Notes: generated from the sequence alone by a model not told the origin. DNA of 47,475 bases from Rhodanobacter sp. PCA2 (GCF_013620825.1 NZ_NJIC01000012.1:110615-158089), one strand, 5' to 3'. Counted from the stretch's first letter, positions 17,655 through 27,202 are shown. Made by a program: numbers and translations.

Positions 17655-20600
17655 ATGAACAACAGTCTTCGTACCAAACTCCTGCCGGTGGCGATCGCCT
17701 CGCTGCTGGCCGCCGCGCCCGTGCTGGCCCAGGACACCTCGTCCTCGATCAGCGGCCGCGTGCTGGACGCCAACAATCAGCCGGTCAGCGGCGCCACCGT
17801 GCAGATCGTGCACGAGCCGTCGGGCACCACCAAGGTCACCACCACCGACGCCAGCGGCCGCTACGCCGCGCAGGGCCTGCGCGTGGGCGGCCCGTTCGAC
17901 GTCACCGTGTCCAAGGCCGGCATGACGCAGACCGAGCAGAAGGGCGTCTACCTGCAGCTGGCGCAGGACACCGCGGTCAACCTGACCATGGGCGCCGAGC
18001 AGGCGAAGCAGGTGAAGGAACTCGGCGGCGTCACGGTCACCGGCCTGGCGACTGCGCAGACCTTCAACCCGGACAACAAGGGGCTGTCCACCAACGTTTC
18101 CGGCCGCGACCTCAAGTTCGTGCCGTCGCCGGGCCGCTCGATCCAGGACATTGCCCGCCTCGACCCCCGCATCGCCATCACCGACCGCGGCGACGGCTCG
18201 ATGTCCGCGATGGGCATGAACAGCCGCTACAACAAGATCAGCGTCGACGGCGTCGGCGTGGGCGATCCCTTCGGCCTGAACTCCAACGGCATGCCGTACC
18301 TCGGCTCGCCGGTCTCGGTCGACACCATCGCCGAATACAACCTGTCGACCGCCAACTTCGACACCACGTCGGACACCGTCGGTGCGGACATCAACGCAGT
18401 GACCAAGAGCGGCACCAACCAGTTCCACGGTTCGCTGTACTACGCCTACCGCAACGCGGGCGACATGGTCGGCGACGCCGGCTGGATCCACAACGGGGAC
18501 GCCGGCTACAAGGGCTACAACCGCGACTGGACCGGCGGCCTGACCGTGGGCGGCCCGATCATCCAGGACAAGCTGTTCTTCTTCGCCAGCTACGAGAAGC
18601 AGAAGACCGTCGGCCTGGGCAACGACTCGGCGAACGGCCTGGACAGCTCGCTGACCGGCGCCTCGACCAGCAACAAGATCTCGCCCAGCGACCTGCAGCG
18701 CGTGATCAACGCGGCGAATGCGCTTGGCCTGCACCCGGGCGACTTCCGCGGCGGCGGCGTCGATCTGGACAGCAAGCGCTCGCTCGTCAAGCTGGACTGG
18801 AACATCACCAACAACCATCGTGCCAGCCTTGCGTTCCAGCGCACCAAGGAAACGCAGCCGGTGATCCAGGGCAACAGCAACAATGCCATCGGCCTCACCA
18901 GCTACTGGTACACGAAGAACAGCGACACCAAGAACTATTCGCTGCAGTTCTTCGACGACTGGAACGACGTGTTCTCCACCGAAACGAAGGTCGGCTACAA
19001 GAACTTCACCCAGGTGCGCACCGTGCCGTGGCAGCAGCCGCAGGTCTTCGTGAATCTCGGCAAGGACAACAACGGCAAGCTCAACGGTTCCTCGCCGTAC
19101 ATCGACCTGGGCGAAGACCAGTACAGCGACTACAACCAGATCAAGACCAAGACCTGGACCCTGTTCACGGCCGGCACGCTGTACCTGGGCGACCACACCG
19201 TGAAGGGCGGCATCGACTTCCAGCAGGACAAGATCTACAACCTGTTCGGCCGCACGCAGTTCGGCGCCTACACGTTCTGGGGCATCGACAACTTCGAGAA
19301 GGGCATCTACAACCAGTTCGACCTGTATCAGCCGGCCAAGGGCTACACGCTGGACGACGTGGCCGGTGCCTGGACGCTGCGCCGCTACAGCTTCTTCCTG
19401 CAGGACAGCTGGCAGGTCACCGACCGCCTGTCGTTGCTGTACGGCTTCCGCGTGAACCGCTACTCGACCAGCGACAAGCCGATCTACAACCCGACGTTCG
19501 AGCAGGCCTACGGCTTCCGCAACGACCAGACCATTGATGGATCGACCCTGGTCGAGCCGCGCCTGTCGTTCAACTACTCGTTCGACACCGAGCGTCCGAC
19601 CCAGCTGCGCGGCGGCGTGGGCCTGTTCCAGTCCAACCCGCCGACCGTGTGGATGACCAACCCGTACCAGAACAACGGCATGACGGTGGCCACCTACTCG
19701 ATCCGCAACAGCGCCAACGCGCCGGTGGGCCCGGGCACCAACTTCCCCGCCTTCAGTTCGGATCCGCACGGCCAGAACGTGCCGCCGCCGTCCGCCACGC
19801 AGATGGCCGTCGACACAGTGGCGCCGAACTTCAAGCTGCCTTCCGTGTGGAAGTCCAGCCTGGCGATCGACCACGAGCTGCCGTGGCTGGGCCTGGTCGC
19901 CACCGCCGAGTACGAGCACATCCAGGTCCGCAACGCGATCTGGTACAAGAACCTCAACATCGGCGCCCCGACCGGCACGCTGCCGGATGGCCGCTTCACC
20001 TACTACAAGAACCCGCTGGCCGGTCCGACCGGCAATACCAACCGCGCGAACGCCAACAAGCAGTTCTCGGCGAACACGACCGAACTGGACAACACCCGCA
20101 AGGGCCACTCCGACGCGCTGACCCTGTCGTTGAAGAAGCCGTTCGCCAACGAGTGGGCCGCGAGCCTGGGCGTGACGTTCGCGAACGCGAAGGAAGTGAA
20201 CCCCGGCACCTCCAGCCAGGCTTCGTCCAACTACAGCAACAACGTGTGGATCAACCCGAACGAGGACGTTGCCAGCACCGCCAACTATGCGGTGAAGCAG
20301 CGCGTCACCGCGTCGGTGAGCTGGTCGCATGCGTTCTTCGGCGACTACGCGACCACCGTCAGCGCGTTCTACAACGGCCAGACCGGCCAGCCGTACAGCT
20401 GGACGTTCTCCAACGACGCCAACGGCGACAGCTACAGCCGCGACCTGGCGTACATCCCGCGTCCGGGCGACGTGGTCTTCCAGAGCGGCACGCCGCAGCA
20501 GGCGATCGACCAGTTCTACTCCTTCATCCAGCAGGACAGCTACCTGAAGGACCATCAGGGCCAGATCGCCCGCCGCAACGGCACCCGCGCGGCCTGGACG

Positions 20601-20927
20601 AACCAGCTCGACCTGAGCGTCAGCCAGGAAGTGCCGGGCCTGTTCAAGGGCAACAAGGGCGAGATCCGCCTGGACGTCTACAACTTCCTGAACATGCTCA
20701 ACAACGACTGGGGCCAGCAGCTGTATGTGCCGTTCCCCTACACCCGCAGCCTCGCCAGCTTCGCCGGCGTGGATCCGGCCACCGGCAAGTACATCTACAG
20801 CCTGCCGCTGGACGCGAACAAGAACTACCAGCCCGGCACCAAGGTGTATTACGACGCCGGTCGCGACATCAAGACCAACGTGGTTTCGCGCTGGTCGGCG
20901 ATGCTGACCCTGCGTTACACGTTCTGA
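17655..20927 (+). CDS. Oar-like TonB-dependent receptor with carboxypeptidase-regulatory domain
   Basis: A 1090-residue outer-membrane protein. After a signal peptide (MNNSLRTKLLPVAIASLLAA, cut near VLAQ) comes a carboxypeptidase-regulatory-like beta-sandwich (about 27-105: SGRVLDANNQPVSGATVQI), then a plug domain (VTVTGLATAQTFNPDN; RYNKISVDGVGVGDPFG) and a long barrel ending LTLRYTF. The architecture matches Oar-type proteins, which are abundant in Xanthomonadales and linked in other bacteria to protease export or surface adhesion. The ligand here is unknown. Codon use is strongly biased to GC-ending codons and the gene has its own promoter and terminator, which suggests high expression. Confidence 0.9.
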   Translation: MNNSLRTKLLPVAIASLLAAAPVLAQDTSSSISGRVLDANNQPVSGATVQIVHEPSGTTKVTTTDASGRYAAQGLRVGGPFDVTVSKAGMTQTEQKGVYLQLAQDTAVNLTMGAEQAKQVKELGGVTVTGLATAQTFNPDNKGLSTNVSGRDLKFVPSPGRSIQDIARLDPRIAITDRGDGSMSAMGMNSRYNKISVDGVGVGDPFGLNSNGMPYLGSPVSVDTIAEYNLSTANFDTTSDTVGADINAVTKSGTNQFHGSLYYAYRNAGDMVGDAGWIHNGDAGYKGYNRDWTGGLTVGGPIIQDKLFFFASYEKQKTVGLGNDSANGLDSSLTGASTSNKISPSDLQRVINAANALGLHPGDFRGGGVDLDSKRSLVKLDWNITNNHRASLAFQRTKETQPVIQGNSNNAIGLTSYWYTKNSDTKNYSLQFFDDWNDVFSTETKVGYKNFTQVRTVPWQQPQVFVNLGKDNNGKLNGSSPYIDLGEDQYSDYNQIKTKTWTLFTAGTLYLGDHTVKGGIDFQQDKIYNLFGRTQFGAYTFWGIDNFEKGIYNQFDLYQPAKGYTLDDVAGAWTLRRYSFFLQDSWQVTDRLSLLYGFRVNRYSTSDKPIYNPTFEQAYGFRNDQTIDGSTLVEPRLSFNYSFDTERPTQLRGGVGLFQSNPPTVWMTNPYQNNGMTVATYSIRNSANAPVGPGTNFPAFSSDPHGQNVPPPSATQMAVDTVAPNFKLPSVWKSSLAIDHELPWLGLVATAEYEHIQVRNAIWYKNLNIGAPTGTLPDGRFTYYKNPLAGPTGNTNRANANKQFSANTTELDNTRKGHSDALTLSLKKPFANEWAASLGVTFANAKEVNPGTSSQASSNYSNNVWINPNEDVASTANYAVKQRVTASVSWSHAFFGDYATTVSAFYNGQTGQPYSWTFSNDANGDSYSRDLAYIPRPGDVVFQSGTPQQAIDQFYSFIQQDSYLKDHQGQIARRNGTRAAWTNQLDLSVSQEVPGLFKGNKGEIRLDVYNFLNMLNNDWGQQLYVPFPYTRSLASFAGVDPATGKYIYSLPLDANKNYQPGTKVYYDAGRDIKTNVVSRWSAMLTLRYTF

Positions 20928-20956
20928 CGCAGGTTCCTGTTGCGGCAACACCAGGA

Positions 20957-20986
20957 CCGGCACCCGCGAGGGTGCCGGTTTTTTTG
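20957..20986 (+). terminator. Terminator of Oar-like gene
   Basis: ACCGGCACCC and GGGTGCCGGT pair perfectly around GCGA and run into seven T. The stem is nearly the same as that of the terminator at 17368. Confidence 0.95.
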
Positions 20987-21121
20987 TGCGTGCCGTACAC
21001 GCGTCGTAACCCCCTTCCAGGCAGCCCGTCGTCTTGACCGCGACACGGTCGAGGCGGGAAGCTTCCGGGTCGCCGCATCCGCGCGGGCGTGTGCCCGCGG
21101 GACAGTGGCATGGAGATACGG

Positions 21122-22522
21122 ATGAATGATGCAGGTGCCGGCGTCGCCGGCCGCAACGCCACCGTGAGCGCGCGCATCTCGCCCGCCGGCGGCCTGGACA
21201 TACTTTCCCGCCACGAGGTGGCGCGCCTGCGCGGCGCCAGCGACTCGGGCCTGCACGGCCTGCTGCGCCGCTGCGCGCTGGCGGTGCTGACCTCGGGCAC
21301 GATCAGCGACGACCCGCGGGCGATCCTCGAGCAATATCCCGATTTCGACATCCAGGTGCTGCAGCAGGACCGCGGCATCAAGATCGAACTGACCAGGGCG
21401 CCGGCGCAGGCCTTCGTGGATGGCCAGATCATCCGCGGCATCAACGAACTGCTGGTGGCGGTGGTGCGCGACATCGTCTACGTGTCCACCCAGATGGAGC
21501 TGATCGGCAGCGACCTGGACCCCTCGGACGCACTCACCCAGGCAGTGTTCGAAATCCTGCGCAACGCGCGCATCCTCAAGCCGAACATCGACCCGAACCT
21601 GGCGGTGTGCTGGGGCGGCCACTCGATCTCGCGCGAGGAGTACGACTACACCAAGGCGGTGGGCTACCAGCTCGGCCTGCGCGGGCTGGACATCTGCACC
21701 GGTTGCGGTCCGGGTGCGATGAAGGGGCCGATGAAGGGCGCGACGATCGCCCACGCCAAGCAGCGCCGCCGGCACAACCGCTACATCGGCATCACCGAGC
21801 CGGGCATCATCGCGGCCGAATCGCCGAATCCGATCGTCAACCACCTCGTCATCATGCCGGACATCGAGAAGCGCCTCGAAGCCTTCGTGCGCATCGGCCA
21901 CGGCATCATCGTGTTCCCCGGCGGCGTGGGCACGGCCGAGGAGATCCTCTACCTGCTCGGCATCCTGCTGCACCCGGACAACGCCGGCGCGCCGTTCCCG
22001 CTCATACTCACCGGCCCGAAGCAGTCGGCGGCGTACTTCGAGCAGATCGACCGCTTCCTGCGCCTGGCGCTGGGCGACGCGGTGGCGCAGCGCTACCAGA
22101 TCATCGTGGACGATCCCGCCGCCGTGGCCAAGGCGATGGCGAAGGGCATCGACAAGGTGCGCAACAACCGCCTGGACACCAAGGACGCGTTCTTCTTCAA
22201 CTGGGCGCTGCACATTCCGCTGGAATTCCAGACCCCGTTTCGCCCCACCCACGAGGCCATGCGCGCGCTGCAGCTGCACCACGGCAGGCCGCTGCACGAA
22301 CTGGCGGCGGACCTGCGCCGCGCGTTCTCCGGCATCGTGGCCGGCAACGTCAAGGAGGAGGGCGTGGAGGCGATCGAGAAGAACGGGCCGTTCGACATCG
22401 ACGGCGACCGCGACATCATGCAGGCGCTGGACAAGCTGCTGCAGGCCTTCGTGGAACAGCAGCGCATGAAACTGCCCGGCGGCGCGGCCTACGTGCCGTG
22501 CTATCGCGTGATCACGGGCTGA
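21122..22522 (+). CDS. ppnN: Pyrimidine/purine nucleotide 5'-monophosphate nucleosidase PpnN
   Basis: Cleaves nucleoside monophosphates to base and ribose 5-phosphate; the E. coli homologue (YgdH) is controlled by (p)ppGpp. The 466-residue product (E. coli 454) has an N-terminal alpha-helical extension, the LOG-family Rossmann core with GGHSISREEYDYTK, CTGCGPGAMKGPMKGA and the PGGVGTAEE motif at 266-274, and the C-terminal PpnN-type domain. ATG 21122 is favoured over ATG 21110 because GGAG sits six bases before it. It stands alone between the Oar-like gene and tRNA-Asn. The split LOG domain with both extensions separates it from short cytokinin-type LOG proteins. Confidence 0.93.
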   Translation: MNDAGAGVAGRNATVSARISPAGGLDILSRHEVARLRGASDSGLHGLLRRCALAVLTSGTISDDPRAILEQYPDFDIQVLQQDRGIKIELTRAPAQAFVDGQIIRGINELLVAVVRDIVYVSTQMELIGSDLDPSDALTQAVFEILRNARILKPNIDPNLAVCWGGHSISREEYDYTKAVGYQLGLRGLDICTGCGPGAMKGPMKGATIAHAKQRRRHNRYIGITEPGIIAAESPNPIVNHLVIMPDIEKRLEAFVRIGHGIIVFPGGVGTAEEILYLLGILLHPDNAGAPFPLILTGPKQSAAYFEQIDRFLRLALGDAVAQRYQIIVDDPAAVAKAMAKGIDKVRNNRLDTKDAFFFNWALHIPLEFQTPFRPTHEAMRALQLHHGRPLHELAADLRRAFSGIVAGNVKEEGVEAIEKNGPFDIDGDRDIMQALDKLLQAFVEQQRMKLPGGAAYVPCYRVITG

Positions 22523-22544
22523 AAGGCCGGGCGCGGCGCTCAGC

Positions 22545-22571
22545 TTGACAGCCCGTCGCCCGCCCTACAAA
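22545..22571 (+). promoter_or_regulatory. Probable tRNA-Asn promoter
   Basis: A perfect -35 TTGACA (22545-22550) is followed by TACAAA (22566-22571) at a short 15-base spacing; CAAACT at 17 bases is an alternative -10. It lies just ahead of the tRNA. Confidence 0.55.
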
Positions 22572-22584
22572 CTACGCAGCTCCC

Positions 22585-22661
22585 GCCCGAATAGCTCAGC
22601 CGGTTAGAGCACTTGACTGTTAATCAGGGGGTCGTTGGTTCGAGTCCAACTTCGGGCGCCA
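22585..22661 (+). tRNA. tRNA-Asn (GTT)
   Basis: A 77-base cloverleaf: acceptor GCCCGAA/TTCGGGC, D arm, anticodon loop CTGTTAA with anticodon GTT on stem TTGA/TCAG, T arm GTTGGTTCGAGTCCAAC and encoded CCA. Confidence 0.97.
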
Positions 22662-22670
22662 GATGAATGA

Positions 22671-22698
22671 AAAGGCCGGCAGCGATGCCGGCCTTTTT
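22671..22698. terminator. Bidirectional terminator between tRNA-Asn and pilin gene
   Basis: AAGGCCGGC and GCCGGCCTT pair around AGCGAT, with A run on the left and five T on the right. It can stop both the tRNA transcript and the convergent pilin gene. Confidence 0.9.
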
Positions 22699-22723
22699 GC
22701 GTGCGCGACATTCAGGTTTGTGA

Positions 22724-23281
22724 TCACTGCGCCGCGGCACAACTGGCGGCCTGCTGAGGAGTGGCCTTGGCACCACGGACGCGGCCGGAATTCGAGATCA
22801 CCACCACCAGGGCCTCGTTCGGCTGACCGCGGTGGCAGAAGCGCAAGGTGTTGGTCATGCCAGCGGCGCTGCCGTCGTTCTGGAAACGCACCAGCCGGCG
22901 TCCGCTGTCGCCCAGGATGGTGATACCTGCGTAGGCTGCCCCGACACGCAGCGGCGCCCCGGCTGGCTGGCCCTTGCGGGCCGGATCGTGGCCGACCAGC
23001 CAGCCGGATTCCCAGCGCGTCTCGCCGCTGCAGCGCACGCCGTCACGGCTGGGGCACAGCAGGGTGCGTTTGCCGCTGAAGGCCGCCGTGCCGCGTGCGT
23101 GCTGCAGGGCGGCGATGAACTCCGTCTGCGCCAATCGCACCTGGTTGCGCCGCAGCAGTTGCGTCAGCGGCGGCGCGGCGATCGCGGCCAGCACGCCCAG
23201 CAACGCAACCACCATGATCTGTTCGATCAGCGTGACGCCGGCCTGTCGTTGGTGGAATCCGCAAGCCTGCCGCATCGCCAT
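22724..23281 (-). CDS. Type IV pilus minor pilin / GspH-FimT family pseudopilin
   Basis: A 185-residue protein with a class III signal peptide: the short leader ends in Gly15, followed by VTLIE with Glu20 at position +5 of the mature form, then a hydrophobic helix (IMVVALLGVLAAIAA). Mature position 1 is Val rather than the usual Phe. The globular part has the GspH/FimT layout (TEFIAALQHARGTAA, then VRCSGETRWESGW). Four Cys residues could form disulphides. It stands alone, with no fimU-pilV-pilW-pilX cluster around it. ATG 23281 follows CAGGAG at eight bases. Substrate system (pilus or type II secretion) cannot be decided here. Confidence 0.85.
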   Translation of the reverse strand: MAMRQACGFHQRQAGVTLIEQIMVVALLGVLAAIAAPPLTQLLRRNQVRLAQTEFIAALQHARGTAAFSGKRTLLCPSRDGVRCSGETRWESGWLVGHDPARKGQPAGAPLRVGAAYAGITILGDSGRRLVRFQNDGSAAGMTNTLRFCHRGQPNEALVVVISNSGRVRGAKATPQQAASCAAAQ

Positions 23282-23366
23282 GATGCGTGCTCCTGCACGG
23301 GCGGGAGGATCATGCTAGGAAGGCCGCTTCAGCCGGCCAGCCAGCAGGCAGATGGCCGCAACGTGG

Positions 23367-23397
23367 GTCGCTGCTGACAGGGGTTGTCAGCAGCGAC
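23367..23397. promoter_or_regulatory. 13-bp perfect inverted repeat upstream of uvrB
   Basis: GTCGCTGCTGACA and TGTCAGCAGCGAC flank GGGGT. It lies in the gap between the divergent pilin gene and uvrB, 38 bases before the uvrB ATG and directly before an AT-rich -10-like stretch (TTAATAT). No T run follows, so a protein-binding site is more likely than a terminator. Confidence 0.55.
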
Positions 23398-23435
23398 GAT
23401 TTAATATGCAAGCTGCCGCCCGCATATCGTCCGCC

Positions 23436-25454
23436 ATGACCGATCGATTCGAACTCGTCGCGCCCTACCAGCCCTCCGGCGACCAGCCGGAGGCGATCCG
23501 CCGCCTCAGCGATGGCTTCGAGGCCGGCCTGGCCGCGCAGACCCTGCTTGGCGTCACCGGTTCGGGCAAGACCTACACCATCGCCAACGTGATCCAGCAG
23601 GTGCAGCGGCCCACCATCGTGATGGCGCCGAACAAGACGCTGGCGGCGCAGTTGTACGGCGAGTTTCGCGAGTTCTTCCCGAACAACGCGGTGGAGTACT
23701 TCGTCAGCTACTACGACTACTACCAGCCCGAAGCCTATGTGGCGGCGTCCGATACCTACATCGAGAAGGATGCCTCGATCAACGAACACATCGAGCAGAT
23801 GCGGCTGGCGGCGACCAAGGCGCTGCTGTCGCGGCGCGACGCGATCATCGTGGCCACGGTGTCGGCGATCTACGGCCTGGGCAATCCCGAGGATTACCTG
23901 TCGTTGCGCCTGATCCTCGCCAAGGGCGAGCGCATCGAGCAGCGCCAGCTGATCCGCCAGCTCACCGAGCTGCAGTACACGCGCAACGAGACCGAGCTGC
24001 GGCGCGGTACCTACCGCGTGCGCGGCGAGATCATCGACGTGTTTCCCGCCGAATCGGAAACCGAGGCGCTGCGCATCGAGCTGTTCGACGGCGAGGTGGA
24101 AGGACTCTCGCTGTTCGACCCGCTCACCGGCGAGACCATCCGCAAGCTGCCGCGCTACACGGTCTATCCGCGCACGCACTACGCGTCGACGCGCGAGAGC
24201 GTGCTGAACGCCATCGACACCATCAAGGACGAGTTGAAGGACCGGCTGGAGGTGCTGTACCGCGACAACAAGCTGGTCGAGGCGCAGCGGTTGGACCAGC
24301 GCACCCGCTACGACGTGGAGATGATGGCCGAGGTGGGCTACTGCCAGGGCATAGAGAACTACTCGCGCCATCTCACGCGGCGCGCGCCCGGCGAGCCGCC
24401 GCCCACGCTGTTCGATTACCTGCCGGCCGACGGCCTGCTGGTGGTGGACGAGTCGCACGTCACCGTGCCGCAGCTTGGTGCCATGTACAAGGGCGACCGC
24501 TCGCGCAAGGAGACCCTGGTGGAATTCGGCTTCCGCCTGCCGTCCGCGCTGGACAACCGCCCGCTGCGCTTCGAGGAATGGGAAGCGCGGGTGCCGCGTG
24601 CGATCTACGTCTCCGCCACGCCGCGCGACTACGAGCTGCAGAAATCCGGCGATGCCATCGTCGAACTGGTGGTGCGCCCCACCGGTCTGGTCGATCCGGA
24701 AGTGGAGGTGCGCCCGGTGCGCACCCAGGTCGACGACCTGCTGGGCGAGGCCAACAAGCGCATCGCGATGGGCGACCGCGTGCTGGTCACCACGCTGACC
24801 AAGCGCATGGCCGAGAACCTCACCGAATACCTCTCCGAGCACGGCGTGAAGGTGCGCTACCTGCACTCGGACATCGAGACGGTGGAGCGCAGCGAGATCA
24901 TCCGCGACCTGCGCCTCGGCGAGTTCGACGTGCTGGTGGGCATCAACCTGCTGCGCGAGGGCCTGGACATGCCCGAGGTGTCGCTGGTGGCCGTGCTCGA
25001 CGCCGACAAGGAAGGCTTCCTGCGTTCCACCGGCTCGCTGATCCAGACCATCGGTCGCGCGGCCCGCAACGTGCGCGGCAAGGCCATCCTCTACGCCGAC
25101 GAGGTCACCCGCTCGATGCGGGCGGCGATGGACGAGACCGGCCGCCGCCGCGAGAAGCAGCTTCTCTACAACGAAGCGCACGGCATCATCCCGAAGACCG
25201 TGCAGCGGCGCATCGCCGACATCATGGAGGGCGCGCGCAGCGAAGCGCCGTCGCGAGGCCGAGGCAGCAAGGGCCGGCAACGCGCCGTGGCCGAGCCGGC
25301 GGCCAGCTACGAGGCGATGGACCCGGCCAAGGCCGCCGCCACGATCAAGAAGCTGGAAGCGCAGATGTACAAGCACGCCCAGAACCTGGAATTCGAGGAC
25401 GCGGCGAAGCTGCGCGACCAGATCCACAAGCTGCGCGAGCAGGCGCTGCGCTGA
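23436..25454 (+). CDS. uvrB: UvrABC excinuclease subunit B
   Basis: Damage-verifying helicase subunit of nucleotide excision repair. The 672-residue product (E. coli 673) has Walker A GVTGSGKT (39-46), the beta-hairpin region [11 protein letters not shown], helicase motifs [22 protein letters not shown] and the C-terminal UVR domain ([20 protein letters not shown], split over two blocks) that binds UvrC. ATG 23436 gives the conserved [17 protein letters not shown]; earlier in-frame ATGs lack family sequence. No E. coli-type LexA box is present, but a strong palindrome lies upstream. Confidence 0.97.
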   Translation: MTDRFELVAPYQPSGDQPEAIRRLSDGFEAGLAAQTLLGVTGSGKTYTIANVIQQVQRPTIVMAPNKTLAAQLYGEFREFFPNNAVEYFVSYYDYYQPEAYVAASDTYIEKDASINEHIEQMRLAATKALLSRRDAIIVATVSAIYGLGNPEDYLSLRLILAKGERIEQRQLIRQLTELQYTRNETELRRGTYRVRGEIIDVFPAESETEALRIELFDGEVEGLSLFDPLTGETIRKLPRYTVYPRTHYASTRESVLNAIDTIKDELKDRLEVLYRDNKLVEAQRLDQRTRYDVEMMAEVGYCQGIENYSRHLTRRAPGEPPPTLFDYLPADGLLVVDESHVTVPQLGAMYKGDRSRKETLVEFGFRLPSALDNRPLRFEEWEARVPRAIYVSATPRDYELQKSGDAIVELVVRPTGLVDPEVEVRPVRTQVDDLLGEANKRIAMGDRVLVTTLTKRMAENLTEYLSEHGVKVRYLHSDIETVERSEIIRDLRLGEFDVLVGINLLREGLDMPEVSLVAVLDADKEGFLRSTGSLIQTIGRAARNVRGKAILYADEVTRSMRAAMDETGRRREKQLLYNEAHGIIPKTVQRRIADIMEGARSEAPSRGRGSKGRQRAVAEPAASYEAMDPAKAAATIKKLEAQMYKHAQNLEFEDAAKLRDQIHKLREQALR

Positions 25455-25482
25455 ATTGCCGGGCCAGCCCCGTGGGGCGCAG

Positions 25483-25511
25483 TTGTGGCGCTGCGGCAAG
25501 TCGCCTATACT
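25483..25511 (+). promoter_or_regulatory. tRNA-Val promoter
   Basis: TTGTGG (25483-25488), 17 bases, TATACT (25506-25511). The predicted start is about 25 bases before the tRNA 5' end. Confidence 0.75.
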
Positions 25512-25542
25512 GCGCGGCCCGTGCGGCTTGCCGCGCGGTTTC

Positions 25543-25617
25543 GGGCGGTTAGCTCAGCGGTAGAGCACTACCTTGACATGGTAGGGGTCACAAGTTCGAT
25601 CCTTGTACCGCCCACCA
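25543..25617 (+). tRNA. tRNA-Val (GAC)
   Basis: A 75-base cloverleaf: acceptor GGGCGGT/ACCGCCC, anticodon loop TTGACAT with GAC on stem CTACC/GGTAG, T arm CAAGTTCGATCCTTG and encoded CCA. Confidence 0.97.
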
Positions 25618-25628
25618 GATACCATGCG

Positions 25629-25662
25629 ACGGCGCGAACTTCGGTTCGCGCCGTTTCTTTTT
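25629..25662 (+). terminator. Terminator after tRNA-Val
   Basis: ACGGCGCGAAC and GTTCGCGCCGT form an 11-bp stem with a TTCG tetraloop, followed by TTCTTTTT. Confidence 0.95.
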
Positions 25663-25679
25663 CCGGCTGGAGCGGCGCA

Positions 25680-26129
25680 ATGGTCTATCTGTGGGTGAAG
25701 AGCTTCCACGTGCTGTTCGTGATCGCCTGGATGGCCACGGTGTTCTACCTGCCGCGCATCCTGGTGAACCTGGCCGAGGCGGGCGACGAGCCTGTGGTGA
25801 AGGCGCGGCTGCTGCTGATGGGGCGGCGGCTGTACAAGTTCGGCCACAACATGTTCGGCATGGCCTTCCTGTTCGGCCTCGTGCTGTGGCAGGGCTGGCG
25901 GGTGTTCCCGTCGAAGCTGCCGAACGTCACCGCGGGCACGCACTGGATCGACGCCAAGCTGACCCTGGTGGCGGTGCTGCTGGTCTATTTCGTGTGGGCG
26001 GGGCGGATGATCAAGCGTTGCGAGCAGGGCGGGGCGCTGCCGTCGTCGAAGGCGCTGCGCTGGCTCAACGAGCTGCCGGTATTGCTGCTGCTGGGCGTGG
26101 TCTTCCTGGTGCTGGCCAAGCCGTTCTGA
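25680..26129 (+). CDS. HemJ/UPF0093-family membrane protein (possible protoporphyrinogen IX oxidase)
   Basis: A 149-residue protein with about four membrane helices. The N-terminus VYLWVKSFHVLFVIAWMA followed by YLPRILV is the family hallmark (K-x-x-H-x(3-4)-I-x-W and YLPR), and WIDAKLTLV and LRWLNELPVLLL match the later conserved blocks. Members oxidise protoporphyrinogen IX in the haem pathway of organisms lacking HemG and HemY; other members are unproven. ATG 25680 has GGAG at about seven bases. It converges on the epimerase gene with only 10 bases between stops and no clear terminator of its own. Confidence 0.82.
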   Translation: MVYLWVKSFHVLFVIAWMATVFYLPRILVNLAEAGDEPVVKARLLLMGRRLYKFGHNMFGMAFLFGLVLWQGWRVFPSKLPNVTAGTHWIDAKLTLVAVLLVYFVWAGRMIKRCEQGGALPSSKALRWLNELPVLLLLGVVFLVLAKPF

Positions 26130-26139
26130 GCGCTGTTCG

Positions 26140-27147
26140 CTATCGCTTGAAATAGTCGCGATACCACGCCACGAAGCGCGCCACGCCATCCTCGATGGAG
26201 GTATTCGGCGCGTAGCCCACGTCGCGCCGCAGCGCCGACACGTCGGCCCAGGTGTCGGGCACGTCGCCCGGTTGCATCGGCAGCAGGTTCTTTTCCACCG
26301 TGCGGCCCAGGTGCTGCTCCAGCAGTTCGATGAAGCGCGGCAACTGCACCGGCTGGTCGTTGCCGATGTTGTAGACGCGGTACGGCGCATTCGAGCTGCC
26401 GGCATTCGGCGCCTCGGCGTCGTACGCGGGATCGGGCGCGGCCGGGTGGTCGAGCGTGCGGATCACGCCCTCCACGATGTCGTCGACATAGGTGAAGTCG
26501 CGGCTGTGGTTGCCGAAGTTGAACACGTCGACCGGCTCGCCGCGGCTGATGCGGTCGGCGAACAGCATGGGCGACATGTCCGGCCGGCCCCACGGGCCAT
26601 ACACGGTGAAGAAGCGCAGCCCGGTGGTGGGCAGGCCATACAGGTGGCTGTAGCTGTGCGCCATCAGCTCGTTGGCCTTCTTGGTGGCGGCGTAGAGACT
26701 GACTGGGTGGTCGACTGCATCCTCCACCGCGAACGGCAGCTTGCGGTTGGCGCCGTAGACCGAGCTGGACGAGGCATAGACCAGGTGTTCGACCCCGCCA
26801 TGGCGGCAGGCTTCGAGGACGTTGCCGAAGCCGACCAGGTTGCTCTGCACGTAGGCCTGCGGGTTCTTCAGCGAATAACGCACGCCGGCCTGCGCGGCCA
26901 GGTTCGCCACGCGCTGCGGCTTGAAACCGGCGAAGGCTTCGTTGATCGCCGTGGCGTCGGCCAGGTCGGCGCGGCGGTGGGTATAGCCGGGGTGGCCGGC
27001 GAAGCGGGCGAGGCGCGCTTCCTTCAGCCGCGGGTCGTAGTAGTCGTTGTGGTTGTCGATGCCCAGCACTTCGTCGCCGCGCGCCAGCAGGCGTTCGGCC
27101 AGGGCGGCGCCGATGAAACCGGCGGTACCGGTGACGAGGATGCGCAT
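26140..27147 (-). CDS. UDP-glucuronate 4-epimerase-like NAD-dependent epimerase
   Basis: Extended SDR enzyme of 335 residues, likely interconverting UDP-glucuronate and UDP-galacturonate for surface polysaccharide. The nucleotide turn GTAGFIGAALAERLL is at 7-21, the catalytic Tyr and Lys lie in SLYAATKKANELMAHSYS, and GLRFFTVYGPWGRPDM is a hallmark of the CapI/LpsL-type epimerases. The length agrees with that family. It stands alone on the minus strand between hemJ-like and thrS, not in a polysaccharide cluster. Specificity is inferred from motifs only. Confidence 0.88.
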   Translation of the reverse strand: MRILVTGTAGFIGAALAERLLARGDEVLGIDNHNDYYDPRLKEARLARFAGHPGYTHRRADLADATAINEAFAGFKPQRVANLAAQAGVRYSLKNPQAYVQSNLVGFGNVLEACRHGGVEHLVYASSSSVYGANRKLPFAVEDAVDHPVSLYAATKKANELMAHSYSHLYGLPTTGLRFFTVYGPWGRPDMSPMLFADRISRGEPVDVFNFGNHSRDFTYVDDIVEGVIRTLDHPAAPDPAYDAEAPNAGSSNAPYRVYNIGNDQPVQLPRFIELLEQHLGRTVEKNLLPMQPGDVPDTWADVSALRRDVGYAPNTSIEDGVARFVAWYRDYFKR

Positions 27148-27202
27148 GGGCGAGGCTCTTGTGGCGGCGGGGCAGGGCTATTGTCGGCGGCAAGGCGCTG
27201 AA

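Noticed and set aside
14594-20963. Very long minus-strand open frames opposite the two TonB receptors
   Set aside because: Shadow frames in strongly codon-biased genes; no initiation signal, motif or homologous feature.
23367-23397. The uvrB palindrome as a classical LexA box
   Set aside because: CTG and CAG are 11 rather than 10 bases apart, and it does not match the Xanthomonas-type site; the SOS reading is not supported by eye.
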